Position numbers and translations under genes: made by a program | Shown here: positions 8,047 to 17,235 of the stretch, piece by piece | How the letters are laid out: each line of letters starts with the position of its first letter | Position numbering within the stretch: the stretch's first letter is position 1 | The notes under the pieces: model-generated | What the model saw: only the letters and a program-made list of their open reading frames with translations | What the model was told of the DNA's origin: nothing | Databases searched by the model: none | Source of the DNA: Flavobacterium sp. GSB-24 | GTDB lineage: Bacteria; Bacteroidota; Bacteroidia; Flavobacteriales; Flavobacteriaceae | DNA length: 64,000 bases | Assembly (NCBI RefSeq): GCF_027924665.1 | Contig: NZ_AP027043.1 | Location: 124,001-188,000 of the forward strand | Direction: 5' to 3'

Positions 8047-9360
8047 TTAAGCTCTCACGATTTTTGCACCGATTGCTCTTAAACGCTCGTCGATACGTTC
8101 GTATCCACGGTCAATTTGTTCTATATTTTGAATTGTACTTGTTCCTTTTGCAGAAAGTGCCGCAATCAATAATGAAATTCCCGCACGAATATCAGGAGAT
8201 GACATAGTTGTTGCTTTCAATTGAGATTCAAAATTATGCCCCATAACCACAGCTCTATGCGGGTCACATAACATGATTTTCGCTCCCATATCGATTAACT
8301 TATCCACAAAGAACAAACGGCTTTCGAACATTTTTTGATGAATTAAAACATCTCCTTTTGCCTGAGTTGCCACAACCAAAACGATACTCAATAAGTCAGG
8401 TGTAAATCCTGGCCAAGGTGCATCTGCAATTGTTAAAATAGAACCGTCGATATCGGTTTTTACTTCGTATCCGTCTTTGTGAGCTGGAATGTAAATATCG
8501 TCGTTACGTTTTTCAATTGTAATTCCTAATTTTCTAAATGTATTCGGAATCAAACCTAAATTTTCCCAGCTTACATTTTTGATCGTGATTTCACTTTTTG
8601 TCATAGCCGCAAGACCAATCCAAGAACCAATTTCGATCATATCCGGAAGAATAGTGTGTTCGCATCCTCCAAGACTTTCAACACCTTCAATAGTCAATAA
8701 GTTCGAACCAACTCCAGTGATTTTAGCACCCATAGAGTTTAGCATTTTACACAATTGTTGTAAATATGGTTCGCACGCAGCATTGTAAACTGTAGTTTGT
8801 CCTTTTGCTAAAACAGCAGCCATTACAATGTTTGCCGTTCCGGTTACAGAAGCCTCGTCTAAAAGCATATCTGTTCCCTGAAGTCCTCCTTCTGGAGTTT
8901 CTACTCCGTAAAAATGATCTTCTCTATTATATCTGAATTTTGCTCCAAGGTTAATAAAACCTTCAAAGTGTGTATCTAATCTACGACGGCCAATTTTATC
9001 TCCTCCTGGTTTTGGAATATAACCTTTTCCGAAACGAGCCAAAAGCGGTCCAACAATCATAATAGAACCACGAAGTGCTCCTCCTTCTTTTTTGAAAGCT
9101 TCGGTTTCTAAATATCCAACATTAACTTCATCGGCTTGAAAAGTGATAGAACCTGGTTCGTTACGTTGAATTTTAACCCCTAAATTACCCAATAGAGTGA
9201 TTAATTTATTGATGTCAATAATATCGGGAATATTATTAATTTTTACTTTATCCCCCGTTAGAAGCACGGCACATAAAATTTGTAATGCCTCGTTTTTTGC
9301 TCCTTGCGGAGTGATTTCTCCTTTTAAAGGAGTTCCTCCTTCGATTTTAAAAATTCCCAT
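8047..9360 (-). CDS. murA: UDP-N-acetylglucosamine 1-carboxyvinyltransferase
   Basis: 437 residues, full length. It transfers enolpyruvate from PEP to UDP-GlcNAc, the first committed step of peptidoglycan synthesis in the cytosol. The EPSP-synthase fold is recognisable: GAKNEALQ near the N-terminus, then GPLLARFGKG and the loop PGGDKIGRRRLDTH. In E. coli that loop carries the fosfomycin-reactive Cys115 (GGCTIGARP); here the equivalent residue is Asp121 (codon at 8998-9000). This substitution is known from fosfomycin-resistant MurA enzymes of other phyla. The gene is the last of a three-gene leftward operon. Confidence 0.96.
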   Translation of the reverse strand: MGIFKIEGGTPLKGEITPQGAKNEALQILCAVLLTGDKVKINNIPDIIDINKLITLLGNLGVKIQRNEPGSITFQADEVNVGYLETEAFKKEGGALRGSIMIVGPLLARFGKGYIPKPGGDKIGRRRLDTHFEGFINLGAKFRYNREDHFYGVETPEGGLQGTDMLLDEASVTGTANIVMAAVLAKGQTTVYNAACEPYLQQLCKMLNSMGAKITGVGSNLLTIEGVESLGGCEHTILPDMIEIGSWIGLAAMTKSEITIKNVSWENLGLIPNTFRKLGITIEKRNDDIYIPAHKDGYEVKTDIDGSILTIADAPWPGFTPDLLSIVLVVATQAKGDVLIHQKMFESRLFFVDKLIDMGAKIMLCDPHRAVVMGHNFESQLKATTMSSPDIRAGISLLIAALSAKGTSTIQNIEQIDRGYERIDERLRAIGAKIVRA

Positions 9361-9370
9361 AGATTTTTTT

Positions 9371-9455
9371 TAAGGTTCTAAGGTTCTGAGATTCTGAGGT
9401 TCTAAGGTTTAGCTAAAATCTTAGCAACTTAGACGCTTAGTATCTTAGCAACTTC
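9371..9455. repeat. Iterated ggttctaag / cttagcaac intergenic repeat
   Basis: Tandem aggttctaaggttctgag-type units are followed by inverted cttagcaacttagacgctt-type units. It sits within the DUF4290-murA spacer. Related to the repeat at 6873-7086. Confidence 0.6.
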
Positions 9456-9457
9456 TT

Positions 9458-10177
9458 CTATTTTTGATTATTGTTTTTTTGAAATGTTTTTTTTTGGCCT
9501 CCTTTATTGTTTTTGTTGTTTTGAATTTTTGGCTGTCCAACAGATGCTGTTTTATTAGACATGCGTTTGTTGGTACGCATTAAATCTGTTGTATTCAACA
9601 ATTCTTCTGTGCTGTGAAGCAAGTTTATTTTTCCACCAGACAATTCATATAAATGCTCAAAAATCACATCATCTTTCACTGTGTCTTTGTTCCAGCTTAA
9701 GAAAGATTTTTTCATGTGGTTGGCAATTACCATAACCAATGCATTTTTCATTTCTCCATCTTCCCACTTATTAGCAACATCGATCATGTATTTGATATTG
9801 TTACCATAAAATCTGTATTTTGGAAAGTTCTGCGGATATTGCAACACATCTGGTTTTAGCTCCAAAACTTCTCTTGACGGAATTGGATATGGCGATTCTA
9901 CGTTCAGTTTAAAATCAGACATTATAAAAAGCTGATCCCAAAGTTTATGCTGAAAATCTGGTACATCGCGCAAATGCGGATTCAAACTTCCCATAACCTG
10001 AATGATATATTTCGCGACTTTATTGCGTGTTTCATCATCTTCTATTGCGGTAGCCTGATCGATCAATTTTTGTAAATGACGACCATATTCCGGAATAATC
10101 AAACGCTGTCTTTCAGAATTATATTCTAAGTTAAAAACAACGTCATTTGCGACTTCTTTTTTATATTTTTCGACCAT
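9458..10177 (-). CDS. DUF4290 domain-containing protein
   Basis: 239 residues. It matches the Bacteroidota family DUF4290: an N-terminal helical region (NLEYNSERQRLIIPEYGRH), a central RDVPDFQHKLWDQLF segment, and a low-complexity Lys/Asn/Gln-rich tail from about residue 205 typical of a nucleic-acid-interacting or disordered extension. Function unknown. It sits 3 nt after the DUF493 gene and about 100 nt before murA, an arrangement recalled as common in the phylum, so a link to envelope growth is possible but unproven. Confidence 0.85.
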   Translation of the reverse strand: MVEKYKKEVANDVVFNLEYNSERQRLIIPEYGRHLQKLIDQATAIEDDETRNKVAKYIIQVMGSLNPHLRDVPDFQHKLWDQLFIMSDFKLNVESPYPIPSREVLELKPDVLQYPQNFPKYRFYGNNIKYMIDVANKWEDGEMKNALVMVIANHMKKSFLSWNKDTVKDDVIFEHLYELSGGKINLLHSTEELLNTTDLMRTNKRMSNKTASVGQPKIQNNKNNKGGQKKTFQKNNNQK

Positions 10178-10180
10178 AAG

Positions 10181-10477
10181 TTATAATGAAACTATACCTT
10201 CTATTGTAGAAACTTCTTTGTATTTACTAATCACATCATCTGAACTGTTCATAGTAACATCTACAGAAACGCTGGTAAATTTACCCGTTTTAGATTTTGT
10301 TGTTTTAATAACCGCTCCCATTCTATCAAAAGCTTTTTCAACTCGCTCCACATTATCCGCAACAGATGGCACAATAAATTTATACAAATATTCTGCTGGC
10401 CAAGTGTTTGCGTTATCTAGCTCTAATTTTAATCTTTCGTAAAATTCGGCGGTATTTTTTTCTTTATCGTTCTCCAT
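10181..10477 (-). CDS. DUF493 (YbeD-like) family protein
   Basis: 98 residues, the usual length for this ACT-like alpha/beta fold. Typical sequence features are WPAEYLYKFIVPS, the central VEKAF and the final strand of the fold. Family members are small cytosolic proteins of unknown function (E. coli YbeD). First gene of the operon with DUF4290 and murA (3-nt gap to the next start). Confidence 0.85.
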   Translation of the reverse strand: MENDKEKNTAEFYERLKLELDNANTWPAEYLYKFIVPSVADNVERVEKAFDRMGAVIKTTKSKTGKFTSVSVDVTMNSSDDVISKYKEVSTIEGIVSL

Positions 10478-10749
10478 TCGTAATTAAAAATAAACGCAAA
10501 TATACGTTTTTGATTTCAGATATTAGATTTTAGATTTTAGATTTTTTCTATTGAAAAGACAGCTGTTTTTTGGCCACGAATTTCACTAATTTACACTAAT
10601 TATATTATTGCAAATCTCTTCATTAAATTGCACTAGTTTTTGACTGGTTTCAAAATTTAAATTCGCAAAAATTCGGGAAATTCTTGACAAACCTTTATAT
10701 TTGAAATATTTCGCAACTCTTCGACTTTGCAAAATTAAAATACCTTACA
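10478..10749. other. Intergenic region with short repeats and a promoter box
   Basis: No gene is seen. It holds iterated attagatttt units (about 10520-10545) and a ggccacgaatttcactaatttacactaatt element (10572-10600) of the kind repeated in Flavobacterium spacers. A TATATTTG -7-like box at 10696-10703 lies 46 nt upstream of the esterase ATG. Confidence 0.5.
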
Positions 10750-11664
10750 ATGAAAAAAATTATCTTCTTCCTTTTTACAATCTGTACTTTTTACAATAGC
10801 CAAGCGCAAGAAGTCAAAACGCTGACTTATTTCCAGAACGATACTTTAAAACTAGACTTAGATTTATATCTGCCGAAGAAAAAATCTACTGAAAAAATTC
10901 CGTTGATCCTATTCGCTTTTGGCGGCGGATTTTCTGGCGGAGAGCGTACAAGCGAAAAAGAGTTCGGAAAATTTATGGCTCAAAATGGCTATGCCGTTGC
11001 CAGTATTTCGTACAGTCTATATATGAAAGGAAAAGATTTTGGATGCAAAGGAACTTTAACCGAAAAAATAAAAGCAATCCAGATTGGCGTGAGTGATATG
11101 TGGCAGGCAACTTCATATCTAATCAAAAATGCAGACAAATACAATCTGGATAATTCTAAAATATTTATTTCTGGAATCAGCGCTGGGGCAGAAATTGGTT
11201 TTCATGCTTCGTTCTGGGATTATAAATTAATGAATTTGTATAAAAACAATCTGCCTGAAAATTTTAAATATAAAGGTTTTATTGGAGGTTCGGGAGCGAT
11301 TCAGGACATCAATTTGATTACAAAAGAAAAAGCAATTCCGATGTTATTAGCGCATGGAAGTAATGACGATACAGTTCCGTATAATGCTGGTTCGCATCGC
11401 TCTTGCCCGACAAATGCTTCGGGCTGGCTGATTCTTTTTGGTTCTTATGCCGTTTACAATCATATGCAGGATTTACATAAAGATGTTGAACTAATTACTT
11501 TTTGTGAGGGCGGACACGAATTCTCCAGCTATCTTTTCCATGAAGGACAGCAGTATGTTCTTGATTTTGTGAATGATGTTTTAAACGGTAAAAAGTTTCA
11601 ATCGCATTTGATTGTTCCTTCTAAAAAAGGAAAAGGTTCTGGGAAATATTTGTTTTGTGAGTAA
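10750..11664 (+). CDS. Secreted alpha/beta hydrolase (carboxylesterase-like)
   Basis: 304 residues with a signal peptide (residues 1-19, ending SQAQ), so periplasmic or secreted. The alpha/beta-hydrolase core is visible: oxyanion loop FAFGGGFSGG (about residues 57-66), nucleophile elbow GISAGAE (G-x-S-x-G, about residues 140-146), then HGSNDDTVPY carrying the catalytic Asp and GGHEFSSY carrying the His. This order fits the esterase/lipase family related to acetyl-xylan and carboxylesterases. The substrate is not evident. Confidence 0.82.
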   Translation: MKKIIFFLFTICTFYNSQAQEVKTLTYFQNDTLKLDLDLYLPKKKSTEKIPLILFAFGGGFSGGERTSEKEFGKFMAQNGYAVASISYSLYMKGKDFGCKGTLTEKIKAIQIGVSDMWQATSYLIKNADKYNLDNSKIFISGISAGAEIGFHASFWDYKLMNLYKNNLPENFKYKGFIGGSGAIQDINLITKEKAIPMLLAHGSNDDTVPYNAGSHRSCPTNASGWLILFGSYAVYNHMQDLHKDVELITFCEGGHEFSSYLFHEGQQYVLDFVNDVLNGKKFQSHLIVPSKKGKGSGKYLFCE

Positions 11665-11682
11665 TTAATTTTAAACCAAAAT

Positions 11683-12306
11683 ATGAAAATTGATTATAAT
11701 AATTTTGAAATAGAAGTTTTTGACGACCAAAATTACACTTTGAATTCACCAGAAAATTCATTTCATTATCAAAAAGTTTATTTCGAAGGAAAATATCAAG
11801 AGAAAAATTTTTACTCAACCAGCAAGCATGCAATTGTTATTAAAAAAAATGAAGCAGAAATTTCAAGCGCAATAATATGCGCAACTGGAGGAGCAACCGG
11901 AATTTATGAGAATTCATTTATTATTGAAGATAAAAAAATATGGATTCGCGTTTGTAATACATTATATTGTTTACAAATTCCTTCACTTGAAATTGTCTGG
12001 TATAAAGAATTTGATTTTGCCACAAACTTTGGTATTTACAAATTAGAAAAGGATTTTATTATTTATGGCGAGGTAGAAATATTTAGAATTACAAAAGAAG
12101 GAGAAATAGTTTGGCGCTTCGGAGGAAGAGATATCTGGGTAAATCTTGAAGGCAAAAACCCTTTTAATATTGAAAGTGATAAAATACGTCTAATTGATTT
12201 TGAATCGAACGAATATGTTCTCGATTTTAATGGAAAACAAATTGAAGACAACCAAAGAGTCGTTCTTCCTAAAGTCAAAAGAAAATGGTGGCAAATATTT
12301 GGCTAA
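11683..12306 (+). CDS. Hypothetical protein with PQQ/beta-propeller-like repeats
   Basis: 207 residues, no signal peptide. It contains two beta-rich modules resembling PQQ-like repeats (residues ~85-110, LYCLQIPSLEIVWYKEFD; and ~125-150, IFRITKEGEIVWRFGG). It starts 18 nt after the esterase stop, so it may be co-transcribed. I do not recognise a named family. Confidence 0.6.
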   Translation: MKIDYNNFEIEVFDDQNYTLNSPENSFHYQKVYFEGKYQEKNFYSTSKHAIVIKKNEAEISSAIICATGGATGIYENSFIIEDKKIWIRVCNTLYCLQIPSLEIVWYKEFDFATNFGIYKLEKDFIIYGEVEIFRITKEGEIVWRFGGRDIWVNLEGKNPFNIESDKIRLIDFESNEYVLDFNGKQIEDNQRVVLPKVKRKWWQIFG

Positions 12307-12626
12307 AGCCAAAATATAAAAAGCCTTTAAATTCGTTGGTTAAAACCAACGGCAATTTATAAATCAATTTAATTTATTCCAAAATTGCTCCAGCGGAACA
12401 AAATATGTATAGCAAATTCAATTTTCACACCAATCAAAAGCTCCAGCGGAGCGACATCTAAACTATTAAAATTATGTCGCTCCGCTGGAGCTTTATATTT
12501 ATCGTGTATATTTTTTCTATAAATATATCGTCCCTATCGGGACTTTAAAATAAGAACTTTTGTTTATCAAAATATCAAATCTTTCGTTTCGGATAAATAT
12601 TCTTTTTAATTACGAATAAGTTTAGG
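12307..12626. other. Gene-free spacer made of interspersed repeat fragments
   Basis: No gene is seen in about 320 bp. It contains three different Flavobacterium-type repeats: a ttcgttggttaaaaccaacg hairpin (about 12331-12351), the 21-bp inverted repeat at 12436-12493, and a cgtccctatcgggacttt hairpin (about 12528-12545). Confidence 0.6.
12436..12493. repeat. Perfect 21-bp inverted repeat
   Basis: Left arm begins aaagctccagcggagcgaca and the right arm is its exact reverse complement, around a 16-nt loop. A truncated copy of the gctccagcgga core lies just upstream (12386-12397), showing it is a dispersed element and not a plain terminator. Confidence 0.8.
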
Positions 12627-12634
12627 TAAATTTG
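12627..12634 (+). promoter_or_regulatory. -7 promoter box (TAAATTTG)
   Basis: TAAATTTG matches the Bacteroidota -7 consensus. It ends 18 nt upstream of the GTG at 12653, implying a very short leader. An upstream in-frame TTG lies inside the box itself and so is unlikely to be the start. Confidence 0.5.
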
Positions 12635-12652
12635 CGCTTTATTTTTAGAATA

Positions 12653-13186
12653 GTGCAAAAAGAAATCATAGTCTTACTTGGCGGTCCTGGTACTGGAAAA
12701 TCAACACTTATTAACGAATTGGTAGCTCGTGGCTTTTGCTGCTATCCTGAAATCTCAAGACAGGTAACCATGAAAGCGCAGCAGGAAGGTATCGAACAAC
12801 TGTTTTTAGAACAACCGCTTTTGTTTAGCGAAATGCTTCTGGAAGGCCGCATCGAACAATACCAAAATGCTCTTGAAGAACCTGATAATGTAGTTTTTAT
12901 AGACAGAGGAATTCCCGATGTTGTAGCCTACATGGATTATATTGGAGATGAATATCCAGAGCGTTTTACAAAGGCTTGTGAGGATTATAAATATTCTAAA
13001 ACTTTTATTCTGCCGCCTTGGGAAGAAATTTACCAAAGCGATACAGAGCGTTACGAAAATTTTGAACAAGCGGTTAAAATTCAGGAACATCTTATTGAAA
13101 CCTATAAAAAATATGGTTACGAATTGATTGAAGTTCCAAAAGATACGGTTGAAAACAGAATTCTTTATATCTTAGATAAAATTTAG
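12653..13186 (+). CDS. AAA-type P-loop ATPase / kinase-like protein
   Basis: 177 residues from GTG at 12653, a start chosen because the TAAATTTG promoter box overlaps the only upstream candidate (TTG at 12632). Walker A is LLGGPGTGKSTL, at the extreme N-terminus. FIDRGIPDVVAYM in the middle resembles the Walker B/lid of the AAA_28 family, which is related to nucleotide kinases. Family members are small cytosolic ATPases of unclear function. recQ follows after 64 nt and may be in the same transcript. Confidence 0.75.
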   Translation: MQKEIIVLLGGPGTGKSTLINELVARGFCCYPEISRQVTMKAQQEGIEQLFLEQPLLFSEMLLEGRIEQYQNALEEPDNVVFIDRGIPDVVAYMDYIGDEYPERFTKACEDYKYSKTFILPPWEEIYQSDTERYENFEQAVKIQEHLIETYKKYGYELIEVPKDTVENRILYILDKI

Positions 13187-13250
13187 CGACGCGTTTTTAG
13201 CTGTAAAACTAGAACCTGTTTTCTGAATTTTTAACTTTAAAACTAAAGCA

Positions 13251-15146
13251 ATGCTCGGAGCACAGGATATTCTTCTAAAATACTGGAAACACGACAGTTT
13301 TAGACCGTTGCAAAAAGAAATTATCGATTCTGTTCTTGAAGGACAGGATACTTTTGCTGTGCTTCCGACCGGGGGCGGAAAATCGATTTGTTTTCAGGTG
13401 CCCGCGATGATGCAGGAAGGAATCTGCTTGGTAATTTCTCCTCTTATTGCCTTGATGAAAGATCAGGTAATGAATTTGCATAAGCGAGAAATTAAAGCAA
13501 TTGCTCTTACAGGAGGTATTCATACTGAAGAAATCATAGATCTTTTGGACAACTGCCAGTTTGGTAATTATAAATTCCTTTATCTTTCGCCAGAGCGTTT
13601 ACAATCGGATTGGATTTTGGAGCGAATTAAAAATCTTCCTATAAATTTAATCGCTATTGACGAGGCACATTGTGTTTCGCAATGGGGACATGATTTTAGA
13701 CCCGCCTATCTTAAAATCTCGGAATTGAAGAAATTCTTTCCGAAGATTCCTTTTTTAGCTTTAACGGCGACAGCAACTCCTAGGGTTATTGAAGACATTA
13801 GAACGCAGTTAGAATTAAAAAATCCGAGACATTTTCAACAATCTTTTGAGCGAAAAAACATTGCTTACATGGTTTTTGAAGTCGAAGATAAATTATACCG
13901 CACGGAACAAATTCTTAAAAAAAATCCGCAGCCTTCTATAATATATGTCCGAAACCGCAAGTCTTGTTTGAACATTTCTTCGCAATTGCAATCTTTAGGA
14001 TTTACGGCGACGTATTATCACGGCGGACTTTCGTCTAAAGAAAAAGACAAAAACATGCAGTTGTGGATGTCTGAGCAAGCACAGGTTATCGTGGCTACAA
14101 ATGCTTTTGGAATGGGAATTGACAAAGACAATGTTAAAACCGTTATACATACCCAGCTTCCAGAAAATTTAGAAAATTATTACCAAGAATCTGGAAGAGC
14201 GGGACGAAATGGCGAAAAAGCTTTTTCGGTTTTACTCCACAATAATTCTGATGCAACACAAACGGAGCAGCAGTTTTTAAGTATCCTTCCCGACAAGAAG
14301 TTTCTGAAAACAATGTATGTCAAACTTTGCAACTATTTTCAAATTGCTTACGGAGAAGGTTTAGATGATTCTTTTTCGTTTAAACTGAATCATTTTTGCA
14401 ACAAGTACGACTTCCCTACCCTTAAAACATACAATGCATTACAATTTTTGAATCAGCAGGGAATTATTACCATGTCTCAGGAATTCTCGGAAAAAATCAA
14501 CATTCAGTTTTTGATTGAATCCAAAGAAGTTATTCGATACATGAGTTTGAATCCTAATGACGAGGAAATTATATTGGCAATTTTGCGAACTTATCCAGGA
14601 GTATATGAGGTAAAATCAAATCTGAATCTGGGATTGATTGCTAAAAAATCGAATCGTTCTGAAGAGCAGGTTACAGCACTTTTAGAAAAATTAAAAGAAA
14701 AAGAAATTATAGAATACAAGTCTAAAAACAACGACGCTACTATATTATTTAATGAAGTCCGCGAAGACGATCATACTATAAATAGAGTTTCGAAATATTT
14801 AGAAAAACAAAATCAAGTTAAAAAAGAACAGCTTTTGTCTGTTTTGCATTATATAAAAGACACTAAAACCTGTAAAAACAGATTGGTTTTGGATTATTTT
14901 GGTGAAGAAACGAATGAAAACTGCGGTATTTGTTCGTACTGCATTACCCAAAAAGGAAAAATAACAGAAGCCGATTCGATTGCTGATAAGATTCTATCTT
15001 TACTAAAAACTGCTTCTTTGACTTCGAGAGAAATTGAAAACCAAATAAAAATGGACACCAAAGACATTATTTCGGCTCTTCAGGAATTACTCGAAAACAA
15101 TCATATTATCATACAAGCGAATAATAAATACACTTTAAAATCATAA
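13251..15146 (+). CDS. recQ: ATP-dependent DNA helicase RecQ
   Basis: 631 residues. Superfamily 2 helicase motifs in order are FRPLQKEIIDSVL (Q-motif region), AVLPTGGGKSICFQ (Walker A), AIDEAHCVSQWGHDFRP (DEAH at residue ~137 with the RecQ aromatic loop), LTATATP (motif III), then FGMGIDK and QESGRAGR (motifs V and VI). The RQC zinc site is present near residues 535-565 (Cys in KTCKNR, then CGICSYC). It unwinds DNA 3' to 5' in recombination repair. A C-terminal winged-helix-like segment follows. The stop codon overlaps the fmt start (TAATG). Confidence 0.95.
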   Translation: MLGAQDILLKYWKHDSFRPLQKEIIDSVLEGQDTFAVLPTGGGKSICFQVPAMMQEGICLVISPLIALMKDQVMNLHKREIKAIALTGGIHTEEIIDLLDNCQFGNYKFLYLSPERLQSDWILERIKNLPINLIAIDEAHCVSQWGHDFRPAYLKISELKKFFPKIPFLALTATATPRVIEDIRTQLELKNPRHFQQSFERKNIAYMVFEVEDKLYRTEQILKKNPQPSIIYVRNRKSCLNISSQLQSLGFTATYYHGGLSSKEKDKNMQLWMSEQAQVIVATNAFGMGIDKDNVKTVIHTQLPENLENYYQESGRAGRNGEKAFSVLLHNNSDATQTEQQFLSILPDKKFLKTMYVKLCNYFQIAYGEGLDDSFSFKLNHFCNKYDFPTLKTYNALQFLNQQGIITMSQEFSEKINIQFLIESKEVIRYMSLNPNDEEIILAILRTYPGVYEVKSNLNLGLIAKKSNRSEEQVTALLEKLKEKEIIEYKSKNNDATILFNEVREDDHTINRVSKYLEKQNQVKKEQLLSVLHYIKDTKTCKNRLVLDYFGEETNENCGICSYCITQKGKITEADSIADKILSLLKTASLTSREIENQIKMDTKDIISALQELLENNHIIIQANNKYTLKS

Positions 15147-16093
15147 TGGAGAAATTGAGAATTATATTTATGGGAACTCCAGAATTTGCTGTAGGCATTT
15201 TGGATACCATTATAAAAAACAACTATGATGTTGTCGGCGTAATAACAGCTGCAGATAAACCAGCAGGACGCGGACAAAAAATAAAATATTCGGCTGTAAA
15301 AGAATATGCGCTTGCCAACAATTTGAACTTATTACAGCCAACTAATTTAAAAGACGAAAATTTCTTAGCAGAATTGAAAGCTTTAAATGCCAATTTACAA
15401 ATTGTAGTTGCGTTTAGAATGCTGCCAAAAGTAGTTTGGGAAATGCCAAGCTTAGGAACATTTAATCTTCACGCTTCCTTACTTCCAAATTATCGTGGTG
15501 CTGCTCCTATTAACTGGGCGATTATTAATGGAGAAACTAAAACTGGTGTTACAACTTTCTTTATTGATGACAAAATTGATACTGGCGCCATGATTTTAAA
15601 TTCTGAAATCGCAATTGAACCAGAAGAAAATGCAGGACAATTACACGATAGATTAATGCATTTAGGAAGTTCTACCGTAATTGATACTTTGAAAGTTATT
15701 GAAAACGGAAATGTAACTACTACTATTCAAGAAGATAATGCAGAAATCAAAACTGCTTATAAATTGAATAAAGAAAACTGCAAAATAGATTGGACAAAAT
15801 CTGGAGCAGAAATCAATAATCTAATTCGAGGCTTGAGCCCGTATCCTGCTTCTTGGTGTTTTTTAAAAGACCAAAATGAAGAACTGAACATTAAAATATA
15901 TGAGGCAAAATTGATTTCGGAAGCCCATTCTTACGAGGTTGGAAAATTAATTAGTACTAAAAAAGAAATCAAGATTGCAATAAAAGATGGCTTTATTCAG
16001 TTATTAAGTCTACAATTTCCAGGAAAAAAGAGAATGCTTGCTTCAGAAATATTAAATGGAGTCAGTTTTTCAGATGTTGCAAAAGTGTATTAA
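15146..16093 (+). CDS. fmt: Methionyl-tRNA formyltransferase
   Basis: 315 residues, normal length. It formylates initiator Met-tRNA in the cytosol. Visible are the N-terminal IIFMGTPEFAVGIL, the catalytic/folate-loop SLLPNYRGAAPINWAI (SLLPxxRG), and the C-terminal OB-like domain from about residue 205. The start codon overlaps the recQ stop by one base, so the two genes are translationally coupled. Confidence 0.95.
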   Translation: MEKLRIIFMGTPEFAVGILDTIIKNNYDVVGVITAADKPAGRGQKIKYSAVKEYALANNLNLLQPTNLKDENFLAELKALNANLQIVVAFRMLPKVVWEMPSLGTFNLHASLLPNYRGAAPINWAIINGETKTGVTTFFIDDKIDTGAMILNSEIAIEPEENAGQLHDRLMHLGSSTVIDTLKVIENGNVTTTIQEDNAEIKTAYKLNKENCKIDWTKSGAEINNLIRGLSPYPASWCFLKDQNEELNIKIYEAKLISEAHSYEVGKLISTKKEIKIAIKDGFIQLLSLQFPGKKRMLASEILNGVSFSDVAKVY

Positions 16094-16199
16094 GGTCAGT
16101 AAAACAGGGGTTTGCACCTGTTTTTGATCGATAAACAACACTCTTTATGAACAAAAAAAGCAAGTTATCAACAATTTTTGCTAAAATTAAAGAAAACAC

Positions 16200-16229
16200 T
16201 TGCACGCAACGGATTTCCTACTAAATTTG
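16200..16229 (+). promoter_or_regulatory. Promoter of the HU gene
   Basis: TTG at 16200-16202, a 19-nt spacer and TAAATTTG at 16222-16229 match the Bacteroidota promoter pattern. The same 19-nt spacing is seen in the tRNA promoter at 18606-18635. The ATG follows 44 nt after the -7 box. Confidence 0.7.
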
Positions 16230-16273
16230 TGTATTAACAATTTTTTTTAACCAACAATTAATAACTAATTATT

Positions 16274-16546
16274 ATGAACAAATCAGAATTAATCGATGCT
16301 ATCGCTGCTGATGCAGGAATCACAAAAGCTGCGGCGAAATTAGCTTTAGAGTCTTTTTTAGGTAATGTAGGAACTACTTTGAAAAAAGGTGGAAGAGTTT
16401 CATTAGTAGGTTTTGGATCATGGTCAGTATCTTCAAGAGCTGCTAGAGACGGTAGAAACCCTCAAACAGGAAAAACTATCAAGATCGCAGCTAAAAATGT
16501 TGTAAAATTCAAAGCTGGTGCTGAATTAGAAGGTGCAGTGAACTAA
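16274..16546 (+). CDS. HU-family DNA-binding protein
   Basis: 90 residues, exactly the HU length. The family signature is present: helical N-terminus MNKSELIDAIA, then GFGSWSVSSRAARDGRNPQTG, where the flexible beta arm carries the conserved R-NP-TG motif, and a final VKFKAG strand. HU bends and compacts DNA in the nucleoid. It has its own promoter and terminator. Confidence 0.96.
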   Translation: MNKSELIDAIAADAGITKAAAKLALESFLGNVGTTLKKGGRVSLVGFGSWSVSSRAARDGRNPQTGKTIKIAAKNVVKFKAGAELEGAVN

Positions 16547-16579
16547 GTAAGAAAGTTCTCTAAACTTATAATATAATTA

Positions 16580-16604
16580 AAACCTTCCTTGTGGAAGGTT
16601 TTTT
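16580..16604 (+). terminator. Terminator after the HU gene
   Basis: Stem aaaccttcc / ggaaggttt with a 3-nt loop and a T run, 34 nt after the HU stop. Confidence 0.85.
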
Positions 16605-16674
16605 TATGCGGTTTAACGATTTTTTTTGTGATTTTAATTTTTTTATGATTAAATTTAATAAAAATTGTAACCGT

Positions 16675-17235
16675 ATGATTTCAGAAAAATTAAAAAAAGG
16701 ACACCTGCTTATTGCCGAGCCTTCAATAATTGGAGATTTATCATTTAACAGATCGGTAATTTTATTAGCAGACCATAACAAAGAAGGATCAATAGGTTTT
16801 ATCATTAATAAACCATTAAAATATACTATTAATGATTTAATACCTGAAATTGAAGCCAACTTCAAGATATATAACGGAGGCCCTGTAGAGCAAGACAACC
16901 TTTATTTCATTCATAATATTCCAGAATTAATCCCAAACAGTGTTGAGATTTCTAATGGAATTTATTGGGGAGGTGATTTTGAGTCAACCAAAGACTTAAT
17001 AAATGACGGATCTATTAGTAAAAATAATATTCGTTTTTTCTTAGGCTATACCGGCTGGGACGAAAATCAGCTCGAAAATGAGATGCAGGGAAACTCTTGG
17101 ATTATTGCTGATAATAATTACAAGAATAAAATTATCGGTAAATCTACTACTCATTTTTGGAAAGAGCAGATTATTGAACTTGGAGGCGACTACCTTATTT
17201 GGTCTAATGCACCGGAAAATCCATATCTGAATTAA
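16675..17235 (+). CDS. YqgE/AlgH family protein
   Basis: 186 residues from the ATG at 16675. The frame is open back to a GTG at 16591, but that codon lies inside the HU terminator, so the start MISEKLKKGHLLIAEPSI is chosen. Family motifs: GHLLIAEPSIIGD, then FIINKPL and YNGGPVE. A Trp-containing GYTGWDENQLENEM segment is typical of the C-terminal half. Small cytosolic protein of unknown function, sometimes called UPF0301. It converges on the next gene with a 4-base overlap. Confidence 0.9.
   Translation: MISEKLKKGHLLIAEPSIIGDLSFNRSVILLADHNKEGSIGFIINKPLKYTINDLIPEIEANFKIYNGGPVEQDNLYFIHNIPELIPNSVEISNGIYWGGDFESTKDLINDGSISKNNIRFFLGYTGWDENQLENEMQGNSWIIADNNYKNKIIGKSTTHFWKEQIIELGGDYLIWSNAPENPYLN

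Noticed and set aside
16591..16674. A GTG start for YqgE at 16591
   Set aside because: It lies in the HU terminator stem and adds 28 Phe/Asn-rich residues not seen in the family.
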